A DNA stretch of 64,000 nucleotides, from the NCBI RefSeq assembly GCF_006440675.2, contig NZ_CP083951.1, forward strand, positions 1,893,501-1,957,500, in the 5' to 3' direction. The stretch is from Mesorhizobium sp. B2-8-5. Its GTDB lineage: Bacteria; Pseudomonadota; Alphaproteobacteria; Rhizobiales; Rhizobiaceae. Numbering within the stretch: the first letter of the stretch is position 1; each line of letters begins with the position of its first letter. The notes below the pieces were generated by a model. It was not told the origin of the DNA. It did no database searches and worked only from the letters and a program-made list of their open reading frames with translations. Shown here one piece after another: positions 33,013-42,213 of the stretch. The position numbers and the translations under genes are program-made.

Positions 33013-35463
33013 ATGAGCGAAAAACTCGTCATCATCGGCAACGGCATGGCGCCAGGCAGGCTGCTCGAGCACCTGCTGGAGGCAGCGCCGGACCGTTACG
33101 CCGTCACCATCTTCAACGCCGAGCCGCGCGTGAACTACGACCGCATCATGCTGTCGCCGGTGCTCTCGGGCGAGAAGGCGTTCGAGGAGATCGTCATCCA
33201 TGGCGACGGCTGGTACATCAAGCACGGCATCACGCTCTACAAGGGCCACAAGATTGTCGCCATCGACCGTGAGGCCAAGACCGTCACCTCGGACCACGGC
33301 GTGACGGAAAGCTATGACAGGCTGGTCATCGCTACCGGCTCGGTGCCCTTCATCATTCCGGTGCCCGGCAAGGAATTGCCGGGCGTGCTCAGCTATCGCG
33401 ACCTCGACGACGTGAATGCCATGCTGCTTGCCGCGCAGTCGCGCGCCAAGGCAATCGTCATCGGCGGCGGCCTGCTTGGGCTCGAAGCCGCGGCGGGGCT
33501 TAAAGAACGCGGCATGGACGTCACCGTGCTGCACGTCATGCCGACGCTGATGGAGCGCCAGCTCGATCCGGCCGCCGGCTACCTGCTGCAGAAGGCCGTC
33601 GAGGCGCGCGGCATCAAGGTCATGACCAAGGCCAACACCAAGGCCATTTTCGGTAATGGCAAGGTCGAGGGCGTCGAGCTGATGGATGGCACGGTCATCC
33701 CGGCAACGCTGGTTGTGATGGCGGTCGGCATCCGGCCCAGCACCACGCTCGCCAAGGAGGCCGGGCTGGAGGTCAATCGCGGCATCGTCGTCGACGACCG
33801 CATGCGGACGTCCGATCCGGCGATCATGGCGCTCGGCGAATGCGCGGAGGTCGGCGGCCATGTCTATGGGCTGGTCGCGCCGCTCTACGAGATGGCCCGC
33901 GTCGCGGCCGCCGGGCTGGCGGACGGCGAGGACAGGCGCTTCGTCCACTCCGATACGCCAACCAAGCTCAAGGTCACCGGCATCGACCTCTATTCGCTCG
34001 GCGACTTCGCCGATGGCGAGGATCGCGAAGAGATCATCCTGCGTGACGCATCCGCCGGCATCTACAAGCGCGTCGTGCTGCAGGACAACCGCATCATCGG
34101 CACGGTGCTGTTCGGCGAGACGGGCGACGGCGCCTGGTTCAACGACCTCAAGAAGAAGGCGACCGACATTTCGGAGATGCGCGACACGCTGATCTTCGGC
34201 CAGGCGTTCCAGGGAGGCGTTTCCTCGGACCCTTTGGCGGCCGTTGCGGCACTGGCGGATGATGCGGAAATCTGCGGCTGCAACGGCGTTTGCAAGGGAA
34301 AGATCATCGGCGCGATAACGGGCAAGGGGCTGACCGGTCTCGACGACGTGCGCGCCCATACCAAGGCCTCGGCTTCGTGCGGCTCGTGCACGGGCCTCGT
34401 CGAGCAATTGCTGAAGCTCACGCTGGGTGAGGCCTACAATCCGGCGGCGGTGCAGCCGATGTGCGGCTGCACCAGCCTTGGCCATGACGACGTGCGGCGG
34501 CTGATCAAGGCGAAGGGACTGAAGACGATCCCCGCCGTCATGCAGGAACTGGAATGGAAGACCTCCTGCGGCTGCGCAAAGTGCCGCCCGGCGCTGAACT
34601 ACTATCTGGTCTGCGACTGGCCTGACCAGTATGCCGACGACTACCAGTCGCGTTTCATCAATGAACGCGTGCACGCCAACATCCAGAAGGACGGCACCTA
34701 TTCGGTGGTGCCGCGCATGTGGGGCGGCGTCACCAGTTCCGGCGAATTGCGCGCCATCGCCGACGTGGTCGACAAGTTCGATATCCCGATGGTCAAGGTG
34801 ACGGGCGGCCAGCGCATCGACATGCTTGGCATCCGCAAGGAAGACCTGCCGGCGGTATGGGCGGATCTCGGCAAGGCCGGCTTCGTCTCCGGCCATGCCT
34901 ACGCCAAAGGCCTGCGCACGGTGAAGACCTGCGTCGGCTCGGACTGGTGCCGTTTCGGCACGCAGGATTCGACCGGCTTTGGCATCCGCATCGAGAAGTT
35001 CATGTGGGGCTCGTGGACACCGGCCAAGGTGAAGATGGCGGTGTCGGGATGCCCGCGCAACTGCGCGGAAGCGACCTGCAAGGATGTCGGCGTGGTCTGC
35101 GTCGACTCCGGCTATGAGATCCATTTCGCCGGGGCCGCCGGCCTCGACATCAAGGGCACCGAAGTGCTCGGCCTGGTTAAGACCGAGGACGAGGCGCTGG
35201 AGGTGATCGTGGCGCTTGTCCAGATGTATCGAGAGCAGGCCCGCTATCTGGAGCGCATCTACAAATGGGCCAAACGCGTCGGCACCGCCGAGATCAAGAA
35301 GCAGATCCTGGACGATGCCGAGCGCCGCAGGACGCTCTTCGACCGCTTCGTCTTCAGCCAGAAATTCGCGCAGGTCGATCCGTGGTCGGAGCGCGTCTCC
35401 GGCAAGGACAAGCACGAGTTCCGGCCGATGGCGTCGGTCGGTTTCGCGGAGGCGGCGGAGTGA
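33013..35463 (+). CDS. nirB: Assimilatory nitrite reductase [NAD(P)H], large subunit
   Basis: The ATG at 33013 gives 816 residues, the normal NirB length; the frame is open further upstream but that overlaps the transporter gene. Residues 1-300 form the FAD/NAD(P)H domain (KLVIIGNGMAPGRLLEHLLE, IVIGGGLLGLEAAAGLKERG). Two BFD-like [2Fe-2S] cysteine clusters follow (ICGCNGVCKG with CGSCTG; CGCTSLG with CGCAKCRP). The sulfite/nitrite reductase domain has the 4Fe-4S/siroheme ligands in CVGSDWCRFG and SGCPRNCAEATC. It reduces nitrite to ammonium in the cytoplasm together with NirD. Confidence 0.97.
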   Translation: MSEKLVIIGNGMAPGRLLEHLLEAAPDRYAVTIFNAEPRVNYDRIMLSPVLSGEKAFEEIVIHGDGWYIKHGITLYKGHKIVAIDREAKTVTSDHGVTESYDRLVIATGSVPFIIPVPGKELPGVLSYRDLDDVNAMLLAAQSRAKAIVIGGGLLGLEAAAGLKERGMDVTVLHVMPTLMERQLDPAAGYLLQKAVEARGIKVMTKANTKAIFGNGKVEGVELMDGTVIPATLVVMAVGIRPSTTLAKEAGLEVNRGIVVDDRMRTSDPAIMALGECAEVGGHVYGLVAPLYEMARVAAAGLADGEDRRFVHSDTPTKLKVTGIDLYSLGDFADGEDREEIILRDASAGIYKRVVLQDNRIIGTVLFGETGDGAWFNDLKKKATDISEMRDTLIFGQAFQGGVSSDPLAAVAALADDAEICGCNGVCKGKIIGAITGKGLTGLDDVRAHTKASASCGSCTGLVEQLLKLTLGEAYNPAAVQPMCGCTSLGHDDVRRLIKAKGLKTIPAVMQELEWKTSCGCAKCRPALNYYLVCDWPDQYADDYQSRFINERVHANIQKDGTYSVVPRMWGGVTSSGELRAIADVVDKFDIPMVKVTGGQRIDMLGIRKEDLPAVWADLGKAGFVSGHAYAKGLRTVKTCVGSDWCRFGTQDSTGFGIRIEKFMWGSWTPAKVKMAVSGCPRNCAEATCKDVGVVCVDSGYEIHFAGAAGLDIKGTEVLGLVKTEDEALEVIVALVQMYREQARYLERIYKWAKRVGTAEIKKQILDDAERRRTLFDRFVFSQKFAQVDPWSERVSGKDKHEFRPMASVGFAEAAE

Positions 35464-35468
35464 CCAAT

Positions 35469-35798
35469 ATGAACTGGATCGCCATCGGTTCCATTGCCGA
35501 CATTCCGTCGCGCGGCGCGCGTTGCGTCGTCACACCGCAAGGCAAGATTGCCGTCTTCCGCACGGCGGACGACCAGGTCTTCGCCATCGACGACCATTGC
35601 CCGCACAAGGGAGGACCGCTCAGCCAGGGCATCGTCCATGGCGCGGCGGTGACTTGCCCGCTGCACAATTGGGTGATCTCGCTGGAGACCGGCAAGGCGC
35701 TTGGCGCCGACGAGGGCTCGGTGAGGACAATCCCGGTCCGGATAGAGGGCGAACGGCTGTTCATCGCGCTTGCAGCGCTGGCCTCGAAAGCGGCCTGA
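35469..35798 (+). CDS. nirD: Nitrite reductase small subunit, Rieske type
   Basis: The ATG at 35469 gives 109 residues; a GTG at 35460 overlapping the nirB stop as GTGA is an equally possible start. The protein is a Rieske-like domain with intact [2Fe-2S] ligands, CPHKGGPLSQG and CPLHNWVISLETG. Some NirD proteins lack these ligands; this one retains them. It pairs with NirB in the assimilatory enzyme. The nitrate reductase gene follows after 3 bases. Confidence 0.95.
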   Translation: MNWIAIGSIADIPSRGARCVVTPQGKIAVFRTADDQVFAIDDHCPHKGGPLSQGIVHGAAVTCPLHNWVISLETGKALGADEGSVRTIPVRIEGERLFIALAALASKAA

Positions 35799-35801
35799 GG
35801 C

Positions 35802-38471
35802 ATGGAAGAAGCACGCGAGGTGAGGACCACCTGTCCCTATTGCGGGGTGGGTTGCGGCGTGCTGGCCGAGGTCGCCGCGGACGGCACGACGACCGTTCGC
35901 GGCGATCCCGATCATCCGGCCAATCTAGGCAAGCTTTGCTCGAAGGGTGCTGCGCTTGGCGAGACGCTCGGCCTTGAAGGCCGCGTGCTGTTGCCGGAAA
36001 TCGGCGGCAGGCGGGCGAGTTGGGACGAAGCGCTCGACCTCGTTGCCGACAAATTCTCGCGGGCGATTGCCGAGCATGGACCGGACTCGGTCGCCTTCTA
36101 TGTCTCCGGCCAATTGCTGACCGAGGACTACTACGTCGCCAACAAGCTGATGAAGGGCTTCATCGGCTCCGGCAACATCGACACCAATTCGCGGCTCTGC
36201 ATGGCCTCGTCCGTCGCCGGCCACCGCCGCGCCTTTGGCGAGGACATCGTTCCCGGCGTCTATGAGGATTTCGAGCGCGCCGATCTCATCGTGCTCACCG
36301 GCTCCAACACCGCATGGTGTCACCCGGTGCTCTATCAGCGCATGCTTGCGGCGCGAAGGGAACGCGGAAGCAGGATCGTCGTCATCGATCCGCGCCGCAC
36401 TGCCACGGCCGACGAGTGCGACCTGCATCTGGCGCTCGATCCGGGCACGGATGTGCTGTTGTTCAACGGGCTGCTGGCGCATCTCGTGCAAGCCGGGAAG
36501 GTCGATGCCGCTTTCGTCCGTGACCATACGTCTGGTTTCGACGCCGCATCCGTGCTCGCCGGCGCCGACGCGCCGTCGATCGCGCGCGTCGCGAAAGGTT
36601 GCGGGCTGGCAGTCGCCGATATCCAGGCCTTCTACGATCTCTTCGCCACCACAGAGCGGACCGTCACAGTCTACAGCCAGGGCGTCAATCAGTCGGCGCA
36701 TGGGACCGACAAGGTCAACGCCATCATCAACTGCCATCTTGCCACCGGCCGCATCGGGCGACCCGGTATGGGGCCGTTCTCGGTCACCGGTCAGCCGAAC
36801 GCCATGGGCGGCCGCGAGGTAGGCGGCCTGGCCAACCAGCTCGCCGCGCATATGGATTTTGCGGATGAGGCCAACGTCGACCGGGTCTCGCGCTTCTGGA
36901 AGGCGCCAAGCGTCGCGCGGCGCGGCGGCCTGAAGGCGGTGGATATGTTCCAGGCGGTCGCCGACGGCCGCATCAAGGCGCTGTGGGTGATGGGCACCAA
37001 TCCGGCCGTCAGCATGCCGGATGCGTCGCGCGTGCGCGCCGCCTTGTCCAAATGCGATTTCGTCGTTGTCTCGGATGTGACCCGCACCGACACCACGCGC
37101 CATGCCGACGTGCTGCTGCCGGCCGCCGCCTGGAGCGAGAAGGACGGCACGGTCACCAATTCGGAGCGGCGCCTCTCGCGTCAGCGGCCGTTCCTGCCGC
37201 CGCCGGGCGAGGCGAGAGCCGACTGGCGCATCATCTGTGATGTCGCCGCCCGCATGGGCTTTGGCGATGCCTTCGCCTACCAGGCGCCGGCCGACATCTT
37301 CCGCGAGCACGCGGCGCTGTCCGCCTTCGAGAACAGCGGGGAGCGCCTGTTCGACCTCGGCGGCATGGCTGACCTCAGCGACACCGACTATGCCGCCTTC
37401 GCGCCGCGTCACTGGCCCGCATCGGAGCGAGGCGAGCAGCAGATGCGATTGTTCGGCGACGGCCGTTTCCCGACGCCCGACGGCCGCGCGCGATTCGTGC
37501 CGGTGCGGCAGGAGGCAACGGCCTTCACCGTCGATGCCGATTATCCGCTGGTCCTGAACACCGGCCGGCTGCGCGACCAGTGGCACACCATGACGCGCAC
37601 CGGGACCGTGCCGCGTTTGATGGCGAATGCGCCGGAGCCCGCGGTCGACATCCATCCGGCGGACGCGGCCGCGCACCATCTCAAGGAGGGCGACCTCGCT
37701 CAGCTTTCGACGCGCTTCGGCTTCGTCCGTGCACGGGTGCGGGTGTCGGAAGCACAGCGACGCGGCCAGGCCTTCATGCCCATGCATTGGAGTGGCCATT
37801 TCGCGGCGAAGGCCGCGGCCGGTCTGCTGTCCTCACCGGTTACCGATCCGCATTCCGGCCAACCTGAACTCAAACATGTTCCGGTCAGGATCGTGCGTGA
37901 GAACACCGGCTGGGTCGGCGTGCTCATTACACGCCGCGATCTCAGGCCGACAGGTTTCGTCCATTGGAGCCGACAGGCGGTCGAGGGCGGTTGGGTCTAC
38001 GAGCTGACCGGAACGGAGCCGCCGGATCAGGGCATTCTCCTGGCGCGCAAGCTGCTTGGCGTCCAACGGCGAGACCAGCTTCTGGAATATACCGACCGGC
38101 GCGGGCTCGCCTATCGCGCGGCGGCCATTGACGATGGCGGCGCCATGGCGGAAGCCTTGCTGGTCGCCGCCCCGGATCAGTTGCCGGCACGTGACTGGCT
38201 GGTGTCGCTGCTCGCAGCGCGCCAGCCACTGTCGGCGACCGATCGCCATGCGCTTTTGTCGGGACGCTCGCCGGTGCCCATGCCTGCCATCGGGCGGGTC
38301 GTGTGCGCGTGCTTCCATATCGGCGCCAACCAGCTTGCGTCGGCGGTCGCCGCCGGTTGCGACAGTCTGGAAGCAATCGGCTCGACGCTGCGCGCCGGTA
38401 CCAATTGCGGCTCGTGCCGCTCGGAGATCAGGGCGATCATCGATGCCCGCCATGTACAGGCGGCGGAGTGA
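35802..38471 (+). CDS. nasA: Assimilatory nitrate reductase, molybdopterin catalytic subunit
   Basis: The 889-residue protein starts with a [4Fe-4S] motif, TCPYCGVGCGVL, with its fourth Cys in GKLCSKGAALGE. The bis-MGD core follows: SRLCMASSVAGHRRAFGED, TGSNTAWCHPVLYQR, VMGTNPAVSMPDASRVRAAL and the dinucleotide-binding TGRLRDQWHTMTRTG. A C-terminal BFD-like [2Fe-2S] domain has CACFHIGANQL and GTNCGSC near residues 830-875. It reduces nitrate to nitrite in the cytoplasm. The fused ferredoxin-like domain probably receives electrons directly; no separate NADH-dependent reductase subunit gene is present here. Confidence 0.96.
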   Translation: MEEAREVRTTCPYCGVGCGVLAEVAADGTTTVRGDPDHPANLGKLCSKGAALGETLGLEGRVLLPEIGGRRASWDEALDLVADKFSRAIAEHGPDSVAFYVSGQLLTEDYYVANKLMKGFIGSGNIDTNSRLCMASSVAGHRRAFGEDIVPGVYEDFERADLIVLTGSNTAWCHPVLYQRMLAARRERGSRIVVIDPRRTATADECDLHLALDPGTDVLLFNGLLAHLVQAGKVDAAFVRDHTSGFDAASVLAGADAPSIARVAKGCGLAVADIQAFYDLFATTERTVTVYSQGVNQSAHGTDKVNAIINCHLATGRIGRPGMGPFSVTGQPNAMGGREVGGLANQLAAHMDFADEANVDRVSRFWKAPSVARRGGLKAVDMFQAVADGRIKALWVMGTNPAVSMPDASRVRAALSKCDFVVVSDVTRTDTTRHADVLLPAAAWSEKDGTVTNSERRLSRQRPFLPPPGEARADWRIICDVAARMGFGDAFAYQAPADIFREHAALSAFENSGERLFDLGGMADLSDTDYAAFAPRHWPASERGEQQMRLFGDGRFPTPDGRARFVPVRQEATAFTVDADYPLVLNTGRLRDQWHTMTRTGTVPRLMANAPEPAVDIHPADAAAHHLKEGDLAQLSTRFGFVRARVRVSEAQRRGQAFMPMHWSGHFAAKAAAGLLSSPVTDPHSGQPELKHVPVRIVRENTGWVGVLITRRDLRPTGFVHWSRQAVEGGWVYELTGTEPPDQGILLARKLLGVQRRDQLLEYTDRRGLAYRAAAIDDGGAMAEALLVAAPDQLPARDWLVSLLAARQPLSATDRHALLSGRSPVPMPAIGRVVCACFHIGANQLASAVAAGCDSLEAIGSTLRAGTNCGSCRSEIRAIIDARHVQAAE

Positions 38472-38488
38472 GCCGTGCCTGTCACGGC
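38472..38488. terminator. Short hairpin between convergent operons
   Basis: GCCGTG and CACGGC pair around CCTGT immediately after the nitrate reductase stop codon, and 15 bases before the end of the convergent ABC permease gene. No T-run follows, so its terminating strength is doubtful. Confidence 0.35.
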
Positions 38489-38502
38489 CACGTCGCTTGG
38501 TT

Positions 38503-39489
38503 CTATCGGTCCTCGACGATCCGCAGATAAGCCGCCGTCACGAACAGCACGATGAAGCCGAACAGGATGCGGCGGCCGCCTTCGGGCATCTGCAGGATGG
38601 TGAGCAGCGTCGTCAGCACGGTCAGGATCAGCGCGCCGATGATGGTGCCGGTGTAGCCGCCGCGGCCGCCGAAGATCGAGGTGCCGCCGATGACGGCGGC
38701 GGCCACGGATGGCAGCACCAGCGGTTCGGCGAGCGACAGCGAGGGCGCCTTGATCAGGCCGATATAGAGCAGGCCGGTGATGCCGGCGAGCAGGCTGGAG
38801 AGGACGTAGAGCGCGGTGATCACCTGCCAGTAGCGCACGCCCGACAGACGCGCGGCGCGCTCATTGTCGCCGACGGCATAGAGCAGGCGGCCGAAGCCGG
38901 TGCGGTTCAGCATGAAGACGATCAGCACCGCCACCGGCACGAACAGCAGAAGCGCGTTGGGAAAGCCGTAGGTGACGCCGGTGCCCAGCCAGCTGAGGAA
39001 ATCCGGAATCTTGGCGCCGGAGGCGATCACGGTGCGCTGGTAGACCTGCAGGAAGCCGGTGCCGATCAGGCTGGTGCCGAGCGTCATGATCAACGGATGC
39101 ACCCGGAACACGCCGACGCCGATGCCGTTGACGAGGCCGATCAGCACGGCGGGCAGCATGGCCAGCAGGAACGCCACGGCCGGATCCTGGTTGACGATCT
39201 GCGTCGCCATGATGAAGGCGCCCATCGTCGCCACCGTGCCGACGGAAAGGTCAATGCCGCCGGTGAGCATTGTCATGGTCTGGCAGCCGGCGAGGATCGC
39301 CAGCGGGATGGCGAATTTCGCCGTGTTGGCGAGCCAGCGCTCGTTGACGATGCCGGGGCGCAGCACCTGCAGGATCGCCACGAGGATGATCAAAAGGATG
39401 ATCAGCGGGATGAGCGGCCGGTCCGCCATGAAGCGCTTGATCCGGCGACCGAACGAGACCGGCTGGGGCATGGTCGCGATGTCGGTCAT
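38503..39489 (-). CDS. Sugar ABC transporter permease 2 (RbsC type)
   Basis: The ATG at 39489 overlaps the stop codon of the first permease gene as ATGA, giving 328 residues. It has about nine to ten hydrophobic helices and the RbsC/BPD_transp_2 signatures MTMLTGGIDLSVGTVATMGA and AAAVIGGTSIFGGRGGYTGT. It is the last gene of the sugar/polyol operon. With permease 1 it forms the membrane channel for the RbsA-type ATPase and the periplasmic binding protein of this locus. Confidence 0.94.
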   Translation of the reverse strand: MTDIATMPQPVSFGRRIKRFMADRPLIPLIILLIILVAILQVLRPGIVNERWLANTAKFAIPLAILAGCQTMTMLTGGIDLSVGTVATMGAFIMATQIVNQDPAVAFLLAMLPAVLIGLVNGIGVGVFRVHPLIMTLGTSLIGTGFLQVYQRTVIASGAKIPDFLSWLGTGVTYGFPNALLLFVPVAVLIVFMLNRTGFGRLLYAVGDNERAARLSGVRYWQVITALYVLSSLLAGITGLLYIGLIKAPSLSLAEPLVLPSVAAAVIGGTSIFGGRGGYTGTIIGALILTVLTTLLTILQMPEGGRRILFGFIVLFVTAAYLRIVEDR

Positions 39490-40472
39490 GGCGTTGCTCC
39501 TGCCGGGCGGCTCCGCATGGTGATGAAGGCGCCGAACATGACGACCGCGACCATGATCGCGCCTTCGATGATCGCGGTGACGTTCGGATCGATGGCCAGA
39601 AGCGTCAGGTCGGTGCGCACCAGCCTCAGCACGAAGACGGCGATGATCGGCCCGAGCAGGCCGCCCTTGCCGCCGCCGAGCGCGACGCCGCCCAGCACCA
39701 CCGCGGCGACGCTGGCCAGCAGATAGGGCCCGGGGATGGGCGCGCCGATGCCGGTGCTCACGGTGAGCGACAGGCCGCCAAGCGCTGCGAACAGGCCGGA
39801 CAGCGCGTAGGCGATGATCCTGGTGCGCGCCACCGGCACGCCGCTGCGGAAGGCGGCGAGCTCGTTGCTGCCGATGGCGTAGATGGAGAGGCCGAGGCGT
39901 GAGCGCCTGAGCGGAATCCACACGATGCAGAGGCAGACGACGAGCAGCACCAGCGCCTTCGGCACCCAGGCGTCCGCCCAATCCGGCAGGCCGGGGACCG
40001 GCACGGTGCCGATGACGCTTGCCTTCAGCCATTCGGCGGCGGCGCCGCCGGGGGCGCCCAGCACAAGCAGCGCCGCGCCCTGGAGCACGAACAGCATGGC
40101 CAGGGTGACGACGATGTCGGGCACCCGGGTGACGACGATGAGGAGGCCGTTCAGCGCGCCGAGCACCAGCCCCATGGCCAGCACGAAGGGCACGACGAAC
40201 AAGGCATATTCCTCGCTGGCGCCGTTCATCATCGAGGCGGCGGTGACGCTGGTCAGCGCCATCATGGCGGCGACCGACAGGTCGATGCCGCCGGCGATGA
40301 CGACGACGGTCTGGGCCGCGACGGCAAAGGCGTAAGGCAGAACCGCGCGCGCCAGCGAACCGAAGTCGCCGCTGCCATAGCCCGGCTGGATCAGTTTGGT
40401 GACGACGAAGAGAAAGATCAGCAGGGCGAACAGCCCCGCGACCCAACCCTGGTTGCGGAGAAAGCGGCTCAT
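39486..40472 (-). CDS. Sugar ABC transporter permease 1 (RbsC type)
   Basis: The 328-residue membrane protein has VVIAGGIDLSVAAMMALTSV and AAVVLGGVALGGGKGGLLGP, the two conserved RbsC-family regions, in a predicted set of about ten helices. Its start overlaps the end of the ATPase gene and its stop overlaps permease 2, each by 4 bases (ATGA). The two permeases are clearly paralogous but diverged, so a heterodimeric channel is likely. Confidence 0.94.
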   Translation of the reverse strand: MSRFLRNQGWVAGLFALLIFLFVVTKLIQPGYGSGDFGSLARAVLPYAFAVAAQTVVVIAGGIDLSVAAMMALTSVTAASMMNGASEEYALFVVPFVLAMGLVLGALNGLLIVVTRVPDIVVTLAMLFVLQGAALLVLGAPGGAAAEWLKASVIGTVPVPGLPDWADAWVPKALVLLVVCLCIVWIPLRRSRLGLSIYAIGSNELAAFRSGVPVARTRIIAYALSGLFAALGGLSLTVSTGIGAPIPGPYLLASVAAVVLGGVALGGGKGGLLGPIIAVFVLRLVRTDLTLLAIDPNVTAIIEGAIMVAVVMFGAFITMRSRPAGATP

Positions 40473-42013
40473 GACGCGGCCTCCGCACTGGAACCGGGTT
40501 TGACCTCGGCAAGGATGCCGACATCCGCCTTGGCGCCGCGCGGCAGGCCGTAGGCTGCGCGCATCAATGCCGCTTCATCGGCTTGCTCGACCGGGAAAGT
40601 GTCGACGACGCGGCCGCCGAAGATGACGATGACGCGGTCGCAGACACGCTGCACCTCTTCCATTTCGGATGTGTAGAACAGCACCGACTTGCCCTGGCCG
40701 GCGAGCTCGCGCAGCAGCTTGTAGATTTCCTGCTTGGTGCCGACATCGATGCCGCGGGTAGGGTCGAAGCAAAGGATGGTGCGGGCGTTGGCTGCGATCC
40801 AGCGGGCGATGGTCACCTTCTGCTGGTTGCCGCCGGAAAGGCGCTGCACCTCGCCCTGGGCGCGGGTGTCGATCTGCAATCTGGCGATGGCGCTGGAAAC
40901 CACCACCTGCTCGCGGCGCATGCGGATCGGGCCCCATTTGCGCAACGCCGCGCTGAAGGGCAGCGCGATGTTCTCGCGCACCGAGCGCTGCATGGCCAAG
41001 GCCTCGGCGCGGTCGCCCGGCACATAGGCGATGCCGGCCTGGATGGCGTCGCTCGGATGCGAGAATTTCACCGGCGCGCCGTCGACGTCGATGGTGCCGC
41101 CGGTCGGACGGATCGAGCCGGCAAGCGCTGCGAAGAGCTCGTCCTGGCCCTGGCCCTCGAGCGCAAACACGCCGGCGACCTCGCCATTGGCGAGATCGAA
41201 GGAGACGTCGTTGAGCTTGGTGCCGAGCTGCAGGTTGCGGACCGACAATCGCGGGCGGCGGCCGCCGGCAACCGCCACATCATTTGGCGCGCGCGCGGTG
41301 ACGCGTGTCTTCTCGATGCGGGTGCCGAGCATCATCTCGACTATTCTTTCCTCGACGCCCGGCTCGATGTCGACGACACCGACCGTGGAGCCGTCGCGCA
41401 GCACGGTGGCGCGGTCGCAGAGCGCGGAGATCTCGACGAAACGGTGCGAGATGAAGATGACGGAGCGGCCGGCGTCGCCCTGGCGCCGCACGACTTCCAG
41501 CACCTTCTCGGCAAGGTTCGCGGGCAGAGCCGCGGTCATCTCGTCGAGCAGAAGCACGTCGGGTTCGACGGCAAGCGCGCGCGCCAGGTCGAGCACGCGC
41601 AGGATGGCCAAGGGGATATGACGCGCCGTCTCGCGGATATCGAGGTCGGGAATGCCGAGCTCGCGCACCCAGGCGCGGAACGGCTCGACCGGCGTGCCGG
41701 TCAGCCGCAGATTGGACAAGACATCGAGATCGGGGATCAGCGCCGGTTCCTGGTAGACCGGCAGCAGTCCGGCGCGGCGGGCGTCGGCGGGCGAGCGGAC
41801 ATCGAGCTGCTGGCCGCGGATCAGGATGCGCCCGGCGTCCGCCTTGATCGCGCCGGTCAGGATCTTCACCAGGGTCGACTTGCCGGCGCCGTTGGCGCCC
41901 ATCAACGCATGCACCTCGCCCGGCAATACGGAAAGCGAGGCGTTGCGCAGCGCGGCAACCGCACCGTAGTTCTTCGCTACGCCTGTGGCGTCGAGGAGGG
42001 GGTTGGTGGTCAA
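40469..42013 (-). CDS. Sugar ABC transporter ATPase, two-domain (RbsA type)
   Basis: The start is a TTG at 42013, as no in-frame ATG precedes the conserved LLDATGVAKNYGAVAALRNA; the ribosome-binding site is weak. The 514 residues contain two ATPase domains. The first has Walker A GANGAGKSTLVKILTG and Walker B VLLLDEMTAALP. The second has a degenerate Walker A (FALEGQGQDELFAAL), signature LSGGNQQKVTIARW and CFDPTRGIDVG. One degenerate P-loop is normal for RbsA-like proteins. It energises import by the two downstream permeases. A dispersed repeat lies 15 bases upstream of the start. Confidence 0.94.
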   Translation of the reverse strand: MTTNPLLDATGVAKNYGAVAALRNASLSVLPGEVHALMGANGAGKSTLVKILTGAIKADAGRILIRGQQLDVRSPADARRAGLLPVYQEPALIPDLDVLSNLRLTGTPVEPFRAWVRELGIPDLDIRETARHIPLAILRVLDLARALAVEPDVLLLDEMTAALPANLAEKVLEVVRRQGDAGRSVIFISHRFVEISALCDRATVLRDGSTVGVVDIEPGVEERIVEMMLGTRIEKTRVTARAPNDVAVAGGRRPRLSVRNLQLGTKLNDVSFDLANGEVAGVFALEGQGQDELFAALAGSIRPTGGTIDVDGAPVKFSHPSDAIQAGIAYVPGDRAEALAMQRSVRENIALPFSAALRKWGPIRMRREQVVVSSAIARLQIDTRAQGEVQRLSGGNQQKVTIARWIAANARTILCFDPTRGIDVGTKQEIYKLLRELAGQGKSVLFYTSEMEEVQRVCDRVIVIFGGRVVDTFPVEQADEAALMRAAYGLPRGAKADVGILAEVKPGSSAEAAS

Positions 42014-42027
42014 AGCTTTCTCGATCC

Positions 42028-42126
42028 AGAGCGTTTCACCGTTTCATGGAAACGGCGAACCGCTCTATCCTTTTGTTTTACGCAATTCCGGACGGAAAAC
42101 CGCTCACACTTTTCCTGGAATTGCTC
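42028..42126. repeat. Dispersed rhizobial repeat, AGAGCGGTTC family, copy 1
   Basis: The copy starts AGAGCGTTTCACCGTTTCAT and ends TTTTCCTGGAATTGCTC. It includes the inverted halves GTTTCATGGAAACGGCGAAC and ATTCCGGACGGAAAACCGCT. Copies 2 and 3 are at 46636-46733 and 50196-50297. It sits between the binding-protein and ATPase genes of one operon. Confidence 0.9.
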
Positions 42127-42213
42127 GAAGGCTCAAATTATGCGTGCCAAATCAAATGGCAAGGACGCCAGACCTTGGTCCAGCGTCCTCGCGCTTGCGT
42201 CCGGATCAGGCGC

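Noticed and set aside
38056..39726. Plus-strand frame running from the nitrate reductase gene across ABC permease 2
   Set aside because: Composition is the typical His/Asp/Arg-rich antisense pattern, and both real genes are fully supported.
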